From Oscillospiraceae bacterium (lineage in GTDB: Bacteria; Bacillota; Clostridia; Oscillospirales; Oscillospiraceae): a stretch of 64,000 nt of DNA. A program made the translations under genes and the position numbers. Positions 16,352 through 24,302 of the stretch are shown in pieces. The first letter of the stretch is position 1; the number at the start of each line of letters is the position of its first letter. The DNA lies in NCBI GenBank assembly GCA_017550645.1, contig JAFZOI010000032.1, positions 1 to 64,000 of the forward strand. The letters are read 5' to 3'. The notes beneath the pieces were generated by a model that saw nothing but the letters and a program-made list of their open reading frames with translations, searched no databases and was not told the origin of the DNA.

Positions 16352-16817
16352 CGAAGAGATCCTTGACGGATGGGACGAGACAGATGAGCCGGCGGAGGCT
16401 GAGGAGGCCTTCACCCTCAAATATATGGGAGAGGAACGCACCGTCGGGCGGGAGGAAGCTCTCGCGCTGGCGCAGAAGGGGATGGACTACGACAGGATAC
16501 GCGGGCGCTACGAGAGGCTGAAGACCACGGCCCTCTCCGGCGGCGACGAGGCCGTCAGGCGCACTGCGGACATAGACGAGTTCATCGAGGATTACCCCGA
16601 AGTCGGGCCCTCGGACATACCCGACGAGGTCTGGGACGAGGTAAGGCGCGGGCGCTCGCTGTCGAGCGCGTGGGCGAGGCATGAAAACAGACTGCTCCGC
16701 GCGCGCGTCGACGAGCTTGCCGCGGGGGCAGAGGGGCGCGCGAAGACCACGGGCGCGCGCTCCGGCCCCGGCGATCCCGCCGCGGGCGACGAGTTCCTCC
16801 GATATCTTATGAACTGA
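16344..16817 (+). CDS. Putative capsid scaffolding protein
   Basis: 157 residues; its ATG overlaps the glycosyltransferase 3' end by 8 bp with GGAGG upstream. It is acidic at the N-terminus (DNEEILDGWDETDEPAEAEEAF), then EALALAQKGMDYDRIRGRYERLK, with charged helices to the end. Phage scaffolds are short, acidic and helical and sit directly before the coat gene, as here. The KGMDYDRI block is typical of scaffold-like proteins in Firmicutes phages. Confidence 0.65.
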   Translation: MDNEEILDGWDETDEPAEAEEAFTLKYMGEERTVGREEALALAQKGMDYDRIRGRYERLKTTALSGGDEAVRRTADIDEFIEDYPEVGPSDIPDEVWDEVRRGRSLSSAWARHENRLLRARVDELAAGAEGRAKTTGARSGPGDPAAGDEFLRYLMN

Positions 16818-16830
16818 GAAAGGAACGAAC

Positions 16831-17895
16831 ATGGCAGTCAATTACGCAATAAAATATTCCGACAAGGTGGCCGAGCGCTTCGCCAAGAGCTCCGTCACCG
16901 CCGGCGCCTTCAACGAGGACGTCAAGTTCGACGGCGCGAACACCGTCCGCGTCTACTCCGTCGACACGGCGCCGCTTAATAACTACAGCAGGTCCAGCAC
17001 CTCGCGCTACGGCACGCCCGTCGAGCTCGGCGACAGCGTCCAGAGCTTCACGCTGGCAAACGACAAGAGCTTCACCTACACCATCGACAAGGGCAACGAC
17101 AACGACCAGATGAACGTCAAGGCCGCCGCCAAGACTCTCAAGCGCGAGATAGACGAGGTCATCTCGCCGTATCTGGACAAGTACCGCCTCGGCGCATGGG
17201 CCCATCAGGCAGGTCAGTACGCCTCTCTCGGCACGATGAACAGCTCCAGCGTCGTCGAGTCCGTCACCGCGGCCACCGCCGCCCTCGACAACAAGCTCGT
17301 CCCCGAGGACGGACGCACCCTCTTCGTCACCGCCGACAACTACCGCCTCATCAGGCTCAATCCCGATTTCGTCGGCTGCGAAAAGCTCGGCGAGAAGGCG
17401 CTCGGCAAGGGCGTCGTGGGCGAGCTGGACGGCATGCGCGTCATTAAGTGCCCCGAGGGCTGGCTCCCGACGGGCGTGGAATTTCTCATAACGCACAAGA
17501 GCTCCGTCATCGCCCCGACCAAGCTGCGCGACTATAAGATCCACTCCGATCCCCCGGGCATCAACGGCAACCTCGTCGAGGGCCGCATCATCCATGACGC
17601 CTACGTCCTCGCCAGCCGCGCCGACGGCGTATACGCGGGCCTGAATTCCGCGTACTACACCGCCGCCCCGACCGCGACGAACGTCAGCGCCAACCACGCC
17701 GTCAAGCTCAATACGAGCACCAACGGCAGCACCATCTACTACACGCTCGACGGCACCGACCCGCGCTTCAACCCCAATAAGCTCACCTACGCTTCCGAGG
17801 TGAACTATTCCGCCTGGGCGACCGGCACGGTGCTCACCGCCGCCGCCAAGGGCGGCCAGGGCTACTGGTCGGGCCTGACGACCTTCACGGTCTGA
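16831..17895 (+). CDS. Major capsid protein with a C-terminal Ig-like (chitobiase C-terminal type) domain
   Basis: 354 residues behind GAAAGGAACG. Residues 1-275 look like a HK97-fold P22-type coat protein, following the scaffold gene as usual. Residues about 278-354 match the short beta-sandwich often called CHB_HEX_C: PTATNVS...STIYYTLDGTDPR...GYWSGLTTFTV. Such domains decorate virion surfaces and bind glycans or host layers. The junction falls after YAGLNSAYYTAA. A strong hairpin follows the gene. Confidence 0.8.
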   Translation: MAVNYAIKYSDKVAERFAKSSVTAGAFNEDVKFDGANTVRVYSVDTAPLNNYSRSSTSRYGTPVELGDSVQSFTLANDKSFTYTIDKGNDNDQMNVKAAAKTLKREIDEVISPYLDKYRLGAWAHQAGQYASLGTMNSSSVVESVTAATAALDNKLVPEDGRTLFVTADNYRLIRLNPDFVGCEKLGEKALGKGVVGELDGMRVIKCPEGWLPTGVEFLITHKSSVIAPTKLRDYKIHSDPPGINGNLVEGRIIHDAYVLASRADGVYAGLNSAYYTAAPTATNVSANHAVKLNTSTNGSTIYYTLDGTDPRFNPNKLTYASEVNYSAWATGTVLTAAAKGGQGYWSGLTTFTV

Positions 17896-17904
17896 CAACG
17901 CTCC

Positions 17905-17940
17905 GCGCGGGGACGGCCCGGTAAGACGCCGTCCCCGCGC
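17905..17940 (+). terminator. Strong hairpin after the coat gene
   Basis: GCGCGGGGACGGC and GCCGTCCCCGCGC pair perfectly over 13 bp around a 10-base loop. No T-run follows, so it may stabilise the coat mRNA or partly attenuate the downstream genes rather than fully terminate. Confidence 0.6.
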
Positions 17941-17968
17941 GACGCCTGATGCATCAAGGAGGAGAAAA

Positions 17969-18394
17969 TTGGTAACGGTACAGACGGTTTTCGAGGTGGC
18001 GATGGGGCTCATCGACGAGCTCGCCGAGCCCTCCGGCGCGGCTGACTGCCCCGAGAACAGAGAATACGCCCACAGGACGCCCGCCATCGTCAACGTCCTG
18101 CAAAACGAGTGCCTGCGCGCCTCCTCGACGTGGGCCGCCCGCGAAGACGGGGAGCGCCCCGTCCTGCCGCGCGTGACGGCGATGTCGCAGGAGCTCGGCC
18201 TGGACGACGGCGTGGCGCTCGGAGTCCTGCCCTACGGGCTCGCGGCGCATCTCGTCCTCGACGAGGACCCCTCGCTGGCGGGGTATTTCAGCCAGCGATA
18301 CACTGAGCAGCTCGCCGCTGCGGCGCGCGCCGTTCCCGTCCGCGCGAGGGACATCGAGCGCGTCTACGGCGGGATAGGAGGGGAGACGGCATGA
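17969..18394 (+). CDS. Putative phage head-tail connector protein
   Basis: 141 residues from a TTG start; AAGGAGG ends 6 bp before it, which decides the start. The protein is mostly helical with VTVQTVFEVAMGLIDE at the N-terminus and YGLAAHLVLDEDPSLAGYFSQRY in the middle. Small helical proteins directly after the coat gene are usually adaptors that extend the portal (gp4/gp6-type). No sequence family is recognised for certain. It overlaps the next start by 4 bp (ATGA). Confidence 0.55.
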   Translation: MVTVQTVFEVAMGLIDELAEPSGAADCPENREYAHRTPAIVNVLQNECLRASSTWAAREDGERPVLPRVTAMSQELGLDDGVALGVLPYGLAAHLVLDEDPSLAGYFSQRYTEQLAAAARAVPVRARDIERVYGGIGGETA

Positions 18395-19548
18395 GCAAAA
18401 ACGACTTTTCCGCATATATAAACGAGCTTTACGACCGCAAGCTCGAGGCCAAGCGCGCCGCACTGGCTTCGGCCTATGAGGAAAAGCTCGCCGCAAACGC
18501 GGCCGAGGAGGCCAAGCTCGGCCCGGAATACTACGCCGCCAAAAACCGCGTCGCCTCTGCCGCCGAGACGGAGAAGCGCAATTTCGACGAATACGCGAAC
18601 GCCCGCGGCCTCGGCAGCGGCGCCGCGGCGCAGGGCAGGCTCTCGCGCTCGATAGCCCTCCAGAGCGACCTCAACGCCCTCGAAAAGGGCCGCACGGCGC
18701 AGCTTGAGCGGCTCTCGCTCGAGCGCTCCGGCATAGCGAAGGAATACGCCGACGCGGTCGCGCAGGCCGAGGCGGAGGGCGCCTCCGAGAGGGCATGGGC
18801 CCTCTATCAGGAGGGTGTGCGCGCCGCCGAGGCCGAGGCTGCGGCCGAGAAGGCGCAGAGAGAATACGAGCTCAAGGCCGCCGCCCAGGCGCAGGCCGCC
18901 GCGCAGTGGGAGAAGGAATACGCCCTGAAGGCCGCCGAGGCGGAGGCAAAGGCGGCCGCAGCCGCCGCAGCTTCTTCCGCGAGCTCCGGCTCCTCCGGGA
19001 GCGGCGCTTCTTCCGGGAGCGGCGCGCGGAGCGGTCCCTCCGGCGGGAACTCCGCCTCCGCTTCGACCGCCGGGTTCGACGAGCTCTTCGAGGGCATGAG
19101 CAAATCCGGCTCGCCCTACACCTATCTCGTCACCAACGCGGGCCTCTACGGGCTCAAGAACGCCTCGACCGCGACGCTCGGCGAGGTCTACGACGAGTAC
19201 AAGGCCTGGAGCGAGAAACGCTCGGCCTCGAGCGCGGCCTCAAGCGGCTATACGGCGCGGGAGCTTTCGAACTATCAGGAGGTGCTCGGCCGCCTCGCCG
19301 TGTCCAGCGCACGGCAGGGGAGCGATCCGCTCGCCTATATAGACAGGCTCGTCGGCGTCGCGGGGCGCAGCTACTACACCGACCTCATGGGCGAGGAGCT
19401 CTATGGGCTGCTGCGCGCCAACGTCCCCGCCTACACCTCGGCCTACGCCGCGATGTCGAAGGCTCCCGACCCCGCCGCGTGGCTCACCGCCAACTCCGCG
19501 CGCCTCGGCGCGGAGATAACGGCGTGGCTGCGCTCGCAGCTCGGCTGA
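18391..19548 (+). CDS. Coiled-coil and Ser/Gly-rich phage virion protein
   Basis: 385 residues, coupled to the preceding gene. Residues 1-195 are alanine-, glutamate- and lysine-rich coiled coil (EKLAANAAEEAKL...EAEAKAAAAAAA). A flexible serine/glycine tract follows (about 196-230: SSGSSGSGASSGSGARSG). A C-terminal domain of about 150 residues (FDELFEGMSKSGSPYTYL...) ends the chain. The GLGSGAAAQ...SDL-ALE block is typical of uncharacterised virion proteins in clostridial phages. A role as internal ejection protein or needle would suit a short-tailed phage. Confidence 0.6.
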   Translation: MSKNDFSAYINELYDRKLEAKRAALASAYEEKLAANAAEEAKLGPEYYAAKNRVASAAETEKRNFDEYANARGLGSGAAAQGRLSRSIALQSDLNALEKGRTAQLERLSLERSGIAKEYADAVAQAEAEGASERAWALYQEGVRAAEAEAAAEKAQREYELKAAAQAQAAAQWEKEYALKAAEAEAKAAAAAAASSASSGSSGSGASSGSGARSGPSGGNSASASTAGFDELFEGMSKSGSPYTYLVTNAGLYGLKNASTATLGEVYDEYKAWSEKRSASSAASSGYTARELSNYQEVLGRLAVSSARQGSDPLAYIDRLVGVAGRSYYTDLMGEELYGLLRANVPAYTSAYAAMSKAPDPAAWLTANSARLGAEITAWLRSQLG

Positions 19549-19562
19549 CGGGGGGCGGGGAG

Positions 19563-19994
19563 ATGAAGGTACAGGCCGTCAAGAACGCCGTCCTCGCCGC
19601 CCTTGCCGCCGCCGGGGGCTTCATTTCCGAGCGCCTCGGCGGGTGGGACGGGGCGCTCGCCCTGCTCGTCAGCCTCATGGCCGCCGACTACGTGACGGGC
19701 CTTCTCGTCGCGCTGGTGTTCCGCCGCAGCGGGAAGACCGCGGGCGGCGGCGCCTCCAGCTCGGCGGGCTTTCGCGGCATCGTCAAAAAGGCGATGATCC
19801 TCGTGCTCGTCGGCGTCGGGGCCGCGCTCGACGCCGCGCTCGGAACGGGCTGGGCGCGCACGGCGGTCATATTCTTCTTCGCCGCCAACGAGGGCCTTTC
19901 CATACTCGAAAATACGGCGCTCATGGGCGTGCCTTACCCTGCGGCGCTGCGCTCGGCGCTCGAGGCGCTCGGAGAGAAGGCGGAGAAGAAATGA
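19563..19994 (+). CDS. Phage holin (toxin-secretion/lysis holin family)
   Basis: 143 residues behind GGGGCGGGGAG. Hydrophobic segments at about 8-22, 30-53, 77-95 and 99-115, a central ADYVTGL motif and a charged C-terminus (EALGEKAEKK) fit the phage_holin_4 / toxin-secretion holin family. It should form lesions in the cytoplasmic membrane and release the amidase encoded 4 bp overlapping downstream. Confidence 0.85.
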   Translation: MKVQAVKNAVLAALAAAGGFISERLGGWDGALALLVSLMAADYVTGLLVALVFRRSGKTAGGGASSSAGFRGIVKKAMILVLVGVGAALDAALGTGWARTAVIFFFAANEGLSILENTALMGVPYPAALRSALEALGEKAEKK

Positions 19995-20527
19995 GGATGA
20001 TTTCCCCCGAGTGGAAATGGGCCGCCGCGCTCGCTCCCGCGGGCGAGACGGAGTATATCGTCGTGCATCACGCGGCCGCGGAGGGCCCGGCCGAGGCAGT
20101 CCACGCCGCGCATCTGGCGCGCGGCTGGTCCGGCATAGGGTACCACTTCTACGTCCGGCTCGACGGGACGGTATACTCCGGCAGGCCGCTCGGCACCATA
20201 GGCGCGCATACGGCGGGGTATAATTCGCGCTCGGTCGGCGTGTGCTTCGAGGGGAACTTCGAAGTGCGCGCCATGCCGACGGAGCAGCTCGCCGCGGGCA
20301 GGGAGCTCGTCGCGTATCTGCGCGGGCTGTACCCGAAGGCGAAGATCGTCCGCCACCGCGATCTGGACGCGACGGCCTGCCCCGGAAAGAACTTCCCCTT
20401 CGAGGCCATGACGGGCGGCGCGCTTTACAGAGTGCAGGCCGGAGCCTTCACCGACAGGGCGCGCGCCGAGCGCTACGCCGAGCGGCTCAGGGCCGCGGGC
20501 TTCGCCGACGCGTACGTCGTCGGGTAG
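19991..20527 (+). CDS. N-acetylmuramoyl-L-alanine amidase endolysin with SPOR-like tail
   Basis: 178 residues; the ATG overlaps the holin stop (ATGA), though an ATG two codons later is possible. The amidase_2 fold is shown by IVVHHAA (zinc histidine, about residue 20), YHFYVRLDGTVYSGR, GAHTAGYNSRSVGVCFEGNF and RHRDLDATACPGK with the second histidine and a cysteine. The last ~40 residues (YRVQAGAFTDRARAERYAERL) are a SPOR-type glycan-binding repeat. It cuts the amide bond between muramic acid and the stem peptide, completing the lysis pair. Confidence 0.9.
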   Translation: MRMISPEWKWAAALAPAGETEYIVVHHAAAEGPAEAVHAAHLARGWSGIGYHFYVRLDGTVYSGRPLGTIGAHTAGYNSRSVGVCFEGNFEVRAMPTEQLAAGRELVAYLRGLYPKAKIVRHRDLDATACPGKNFPFEAMTGGALYRVQAGAFTDRARAERYAERLRAAGFADAYVVG

Positions 20528-20577
20528 CGTAAAACGACGAAAAACGAGGGCGTTTGAGCCCGAATAATCGGTAATGT

Positions 20578-20625
20578 CCCGAATTTTGCCGCCTGCGGGC
20601 GCGGGCGGCAAAGTTCGGGTTTACT
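20578..20625 (+). terminator. Terminator at the right end of the phage cassette
   Basis: CCCGAATTTTGCCGCC and GGCGGCAAAGTTCGGG pair over 16 bp with one wobble, followed by TTTACTTTT. It closes the lysis operon before the pyruvate oxidoreductase promoter. Confidence 0.7.
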
Positions 20626-20648
20626 TTTGCCTTTTAGCATGCTAAAAT
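20620..20648 (+). promoter_or_regulatory. Promoter of the pyruvate:ferredoxin oxidoreductase gene with palindromic operator
   Basis: TTTACT (20620-20625), 17 bp and TAAAAT (20643-20648). The perfect 16-base palindrome TTTTAGCATGCTAAAA covers 20632-20647 and overlaps the -10, a typical repressor position. The ends TTAG...CTAA recall DtxR-type metal-dependent sites, but the regulator is not identifiable from this window. Confidence 0.6.
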
Positions 20649-20695
20649 CTTTTTAATGACCTGAGCGATCATGCGTTCATTGGAGGAGTGTTAAA

Positions 20696-23600
20696 ATGGC
20701 AAGAAAAATGAAGACCATGGACGGCAACACCGCCGCCGCCCACGTAGCCTACGCCTTTACCGAGGTCGCCGCGATATATCCCATCACGCCGTCCTCCGTC
20801 ATGGCCGAGCTCGTCGACCAGTGGTCGGCGGAGGGCCGCAAAAACATCTTCGGGCAGACGGTCAGCGTCGTCGAGATGCAGTCCGAGGGAGGCGCCGCCG
20901 GCGCAGTCCACGGCTCGATAGTCTCCGGCGCGCTCACTACGACCTTCACGGCCTCGCAGGGCCTTCTCCTGATGATACCTAATATGTATAAGATCGCCGG
21001 CGAGATGCTCCCCGGCGTCATCCACTGCTCGGCCCGCACCGTCGCGACGCACGCGCTGAGCATCTTCGGCGACCACGGCGACGTCATGAGCTGCCGCGCC
21101 ACGGGCTTCGCCGAGCTGGCTTCCAATAACCCGCAGGAGGTCATGGACCTCGCCGCCGTCGCGCATCTGGCGACGGTAGAGGGCCGCGTCCCGTTCCTGC
21201 ACTTCTTCGACGGCTTCCGCACCTCCCACGAGATGCAGAAGGTCGCCGTCTGGGACTACGACGACCTCGCCGAGATGCTCGATAAGCCGTCGCTGGAAGC
21301 CTTCAGGGCCCGCGCGAACCTGCCCTCGCACCCCGTCCTGCGCGGCTCGGCGCAGAACCCCGACATCTTCTTCCAGGCGCGCGAAGCCTCCAACACGACA
21401 TACGCCGCTCTGCCCGCCGTCGTCGAGAAGTATATGAATGAGATAAACCGCCGCCTCGGCACGAACTACGGCCTCTTCAACTACTACGGCGCGCCCGACG
21501 CGGAGTACGTCATGGTAGCGATGGGCTCTGTCTGCAACACGGCCGAGGAGTGCGTCGACTACCTCAACGCAAACGGCATGAAGACCGGCCTCGTCAAGGT
21601 CCATCTCTACAGGCCCTTCGCCGTCGACCGCTTCCTCGCCTGCATCCCCGACACCGTCAAGAGAATAGTCGTGCTCGACCGCACCAAGGAGCCCGGCGCC
21701 ATCCATGAGCCGCTCTGCCAGGACGTCATCAACGCCCTCGCGGGCTCGAAGTTCGCGGCCGTCCCCGTCGTGGGCGGGCGCTACGGCCTCGGCAGCAAGG
21801 ATACGACCCCGGGCGCCGTCATCTCCGCATTTGAAAACGCCGCTGCGGCCGCCCCGGTCGACGGCTTCACGATAGGCATCGTCGACGACGTGACCGGCCT
21901 CTCGCTTCCCATTACGCGCGAGCCGGACACGAGCGCGAAGGGCATCGTCGCCTGCAAGTTCTGGGGCCTCGGCTCCGACGGCACGGTCGGCGCGAACAAG
22001 AACTCCATCAAGATCATCGGCGACCACACGGACATGAACGTGCAGGCGTACTTCCAGTACGACTCGAAGAAGTCCGGCGGCGTCACGATCTCCCACCTGC
22101 GCTTCGGCAAGGCGGAGATACGCTCGACCTACTACGTCACGAAGGCCGACTTCGTCGCCTGCCACGCGCCGAGCTATATAGAGCGTTACGACATCGTGCA
22201 GGACGTCAAGCCCGGCGGCGCGTTCCTCCTCAACTGCGCGTGGGAGGGCGACGAGCTCGCCGCGCACATCCCCGCCGCCGCGCGCAGATATATAGCCAAA
22301 AACAATATCCGCTTCTATACCGTCGACGCCATAGGCCTCGCGGCGAAGATAGGCCTCGGCGGCAGGACGAACACGATACTCCAGTCTGCGTTCTTCAAAA
22401 TTTCCGGCATCCTGCCCATCGACGACGCGGTCAGGTATATGAAGGACGCCATAACCGCGACCTACGGCAACAAGGGCGAGAAGGTCGTCAGCATGAACCA
22501 CGCCGCCGTCGACGCGGGCCTCGAGAACATCAGGGAGGTCGCCGTCCCCGCCGAGTGGGCCGACGCGGCCGACGAAGCCAAGGGCGCGGGCGTAGCGTGC
22601 GCCGATCCGAAGCTCAAAAAGTACGTCGACGAGGTCATGGTCCCCGCCAACGACATGAGGGGCGACTTCCTGCCCGTCAGCGCCTTCACCGACACGGCCG
22701 ACGGCGCGCTCCCGCAGGGCACGGCCGCCTTTGAAAAGCGCGGCATCGCCGTTTCCGTCCCGCAGTGGATACCCGCCAACTGCATCCAGTGCAACCAGTG
22801 CTCCTACGTCTGCCCGCACGCCGCGATACGCCCCTTCGTCTTCGATAAGGACGAACTCGCCAAGGCGCCCGCGGGGCTCGAGACGGTCAAGATGACCGGC
22901 AAGGGCTGCGAGGAGCTGCGCTTCGCCATCATCCCCACGCCGCTCGACTGCACGGGCTGCGGCTCCTGCGCCAACGTCTGCCCCGCCAAGGAGAAGGCGC
23001 TCGTCATGAAGCCGCTCGAGGAGATGCTCCCGGCGCAGGCCGCGTTCGACTACGCCTACGCAAACGTCTCCGAGAAGGACGTCCCCTTCGCGAAGACGAC
23101 CGTCAAGGGCAGCCAGTTCGTCAAGCCGCTCTTCGAGTTCTCCGGCGCGTGCGCCGGCTGCGGCGAGACGCCCTACGCCAAGCTCATCACCCAGCTCTTC
23201 GGCGACCGCATGACCATCGCCAACGCGACGGGCTGCTCCTCCATCTGGGGCGGCAGCGCACCGAGCACGCCCTATACCGTCAATAAGGAGGGGCACGGCC
23301 CGGCATGGTCCAATTCCCTCTTTGAAGATAACGCCGAATTCGGCCTCGGCATGCTCAAGGCCGTCAAGCAGCGCCGCCTCGGCCTCGCCGACAAGGTCAG
23401 GACCCTTGTCGGAGATGACGAGTTCGGGCTCGCCGCCGCCGCGTGGCTCGACGCCATGAACGACGGCGAGGCCTCCAAGGCCGCCGGCGCGAAGCTGCTC
23501 GAGCTGGCGAAGAAGGCCGGAGGCGAAGCCGCCGCGGCTGTCGCCGCGAACGCCGATCTGCTGACCAAGCCCTCGTTCTGGTGCTTCGGCGGCGACGGCT

Positions 23601-24214
23601 GGGCCTACGATATAGGCTACGGCGGCCTCGACCACGTCCTCGCGAGCGGCGAGAACATCAACGTCTTCGTCTTCGATACCGAGGTCTACTCCAATACGGG
23701 CGGCCAGTCCTCCAAGGCGACGCCGCTCGGCGCCGTGGCGCAGTTCGCCGCCGCCGGCAAGGCCGTCAAGAACAAGGAGCTCGCCCGCATGGCCATGACC
23801 TACGGCTACGTATACGTCGCGCAGATAGCCATGGGCGCCGACTACAACCAGACCATCAAGGCCCTGACCGAGGCCGAGGCCTACGACGGGCCCTCGCTCA
23901 TCATCGGCTACGCGCCCTGCATCAACCACGGCTCGCGCAAGGGCATGGGCAAGTCCATGACCATAGCCAAGGAGGCCGTGCAGGCCGGTTACTGGAACCT
24001 CTTTAGGTATAATCCCGCCGCCGAGCAGCCCTTCTCGCTCGACTGCAAGGACCCGACCGGCAGCTTCATGGACTTCATCATGAGCGAGGTGCGCTACTCC
24101 TCCCTCAAGCTCAGCTTCCCCGAGCGCGCCGACAAGCTCTTCGCACAGGCGGAACAGAACGCGAAGGACCGCTTCGAGGAGCTCAAGAGCGTCAGAGAAC
24201 TTTACAACAACTGA
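20696..24214 (+). CDS. nifJ: Pyruvate:ferredoxin (flavodoxin) oxidoreductase, single-chain
   Basis: 1172 residues, the usual length for the homodimeric enzyme, with GGAGG upstream of the ATG. It converts pyruvate and CoA to acetyl-CoA, CO2 and reduced ferredoxin in the cytoplasm of anaerobes. Domain order is intact: the N-terminal pyruvate-binding region (YPITPSSVMAE), two [4Fe-4S] motifs CIQCNQCSYVCPH and CTGCGSCANVCPA (about residues 695-770), the proximal-cluster motif CAGCGETPY and the thiamine-diphosphate segment GDGWAYDIGYGG...NTGGQSSK. It is monocistronic between its own promoter and a terminator. Confidence 0.97.
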   Translation: MARKMKTMDGNTAAAHVAYAFTEVAAIYPITPSSVMAELVDQWSAEGRKNIFGQTVSVVEMQSEGGAAGAVHGSIVSGALTTTFTASQGLLLMIPNMYKIAGEMLPGVIHCSARTVATHALSIFGDHGDVMSCRATGFAELASNNPQEVMDLAAVAHLATVEGRVPFLHFFDGFRTSHEMQKVAVWDYDDLAEMLDKPSLEAFRARANLPSHPVLRGSAQNPDIFFQAREASNTTYAALPAVVEKYMNEINRRLGTNYGLFNYYGAPDAEYVMVAMGSVCNTAEECVDYLNANGMKTGLVKVHLYRPFAVDRFLACIPDTVKRIVVLDRTKEPGAIHEPLCQDVINALAGSKFAAVPVVGGRYGLGSKDTTPGAVISAFENAAAAAPVDGFTIGIVDDVTGLSLPITREPDTSAKGIVACKFWGLGSDGTVGANKNSIKIIGDHTDMNVQAYFQYDSKKSGGVTISHLRFGKAEIRSTYYVTKADFVACHAPSYIERYDIVQDVKPGGAFLLNCAWEGDELAAHIPAAARRYIAKNNIRFYTVDAIGLAAKIGLGGRTNTILQSAFFKISGILPIDDAVRYMKDAITATYGNKGEKVVSMNHAAVDAGLENIREVAVPAEWADAADEAKGAGVACADPKLKKYVDEVMVPANDMRGDFLPVSAFTDTADGALPQGTAAFEKRGIAVSVPQWIPANCIQCNQCSYVCPHAAIRPFVFDKDELAKAPAGLETVKMTGKGCEELRFAIIPTPLDCTGCGSCANVCPAKEKALVMKPLEEMLPAQAAFDYAYANVSEKDVPFAKTTVKGSQFVKPLFEFSGACAGCGETPYAKLITQLFGDRMTIANATGCSSIWGGSAPSTPYTVNKEGHGPAWSNSLFEDNAEFGLGMLKAVKQRRLGLADKVRTLVGDDEFGLAAAAWLDAMNDGEASKAAGAKLLELAKKAGGEAAAAVAANADLLTKPSFWCFGGDGWAYDIGYGGLDHVLASGENINVFVFDTEVYSNTGGQSSKATPLGAVAQFAAAGKAVKNKELARMAMTYGYVYVAQIAMGADYNQTIKALTEAEAYDGPSLIIGYAPCINHGSRKGMGKSMTIAKEAVQAGYWNLFRYNPAAEQPFSLDCKDPTGSFMDFIMSEVRYSSLKLSFPERADKLFAQAEQNAKDRFEELKSVRELYNN

Positions 24215-24229
24215 AAAAAGGTGTAAAAT

Positions 24230-24264
24230 CGAGAGCGGCGCAGTATCTGTCTGCGCCGCTCTCG
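24230..24264 (+). terminator. Terminator after the pyruvate oxidoreductase gene
   Basis: CGAGAGCGGCGCAG and CTGCGCCGCTCTCG pair perfectly over 14 bp around TATCTGT. The following AAGTTTATTAAAAAG is only weakly T-rich. Confidence 0.75.
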
Positions 24265-24302
24265 AAGTTTATTAAAAAGCCCCGTGGAAAGGCGGTTTTT
24301 GC

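Noticed and set aside
7503..20527. A contractile-tail bacteriocin (tailocin)
   Set aside because: Terminase, portal, scaffold and coat genes are present, and sheath, tube and tape-measure genes are not recognisable, which is the opposite of a tailocin.
20669..23929. A 1086-residue minus-strand open frame opposite the pyruvate oxidoreductase
   Set aside because: It is the antisense shadow of a protein with unmistakable Fe-S and thiamine motifs. It shows no domain and no ribosome site.
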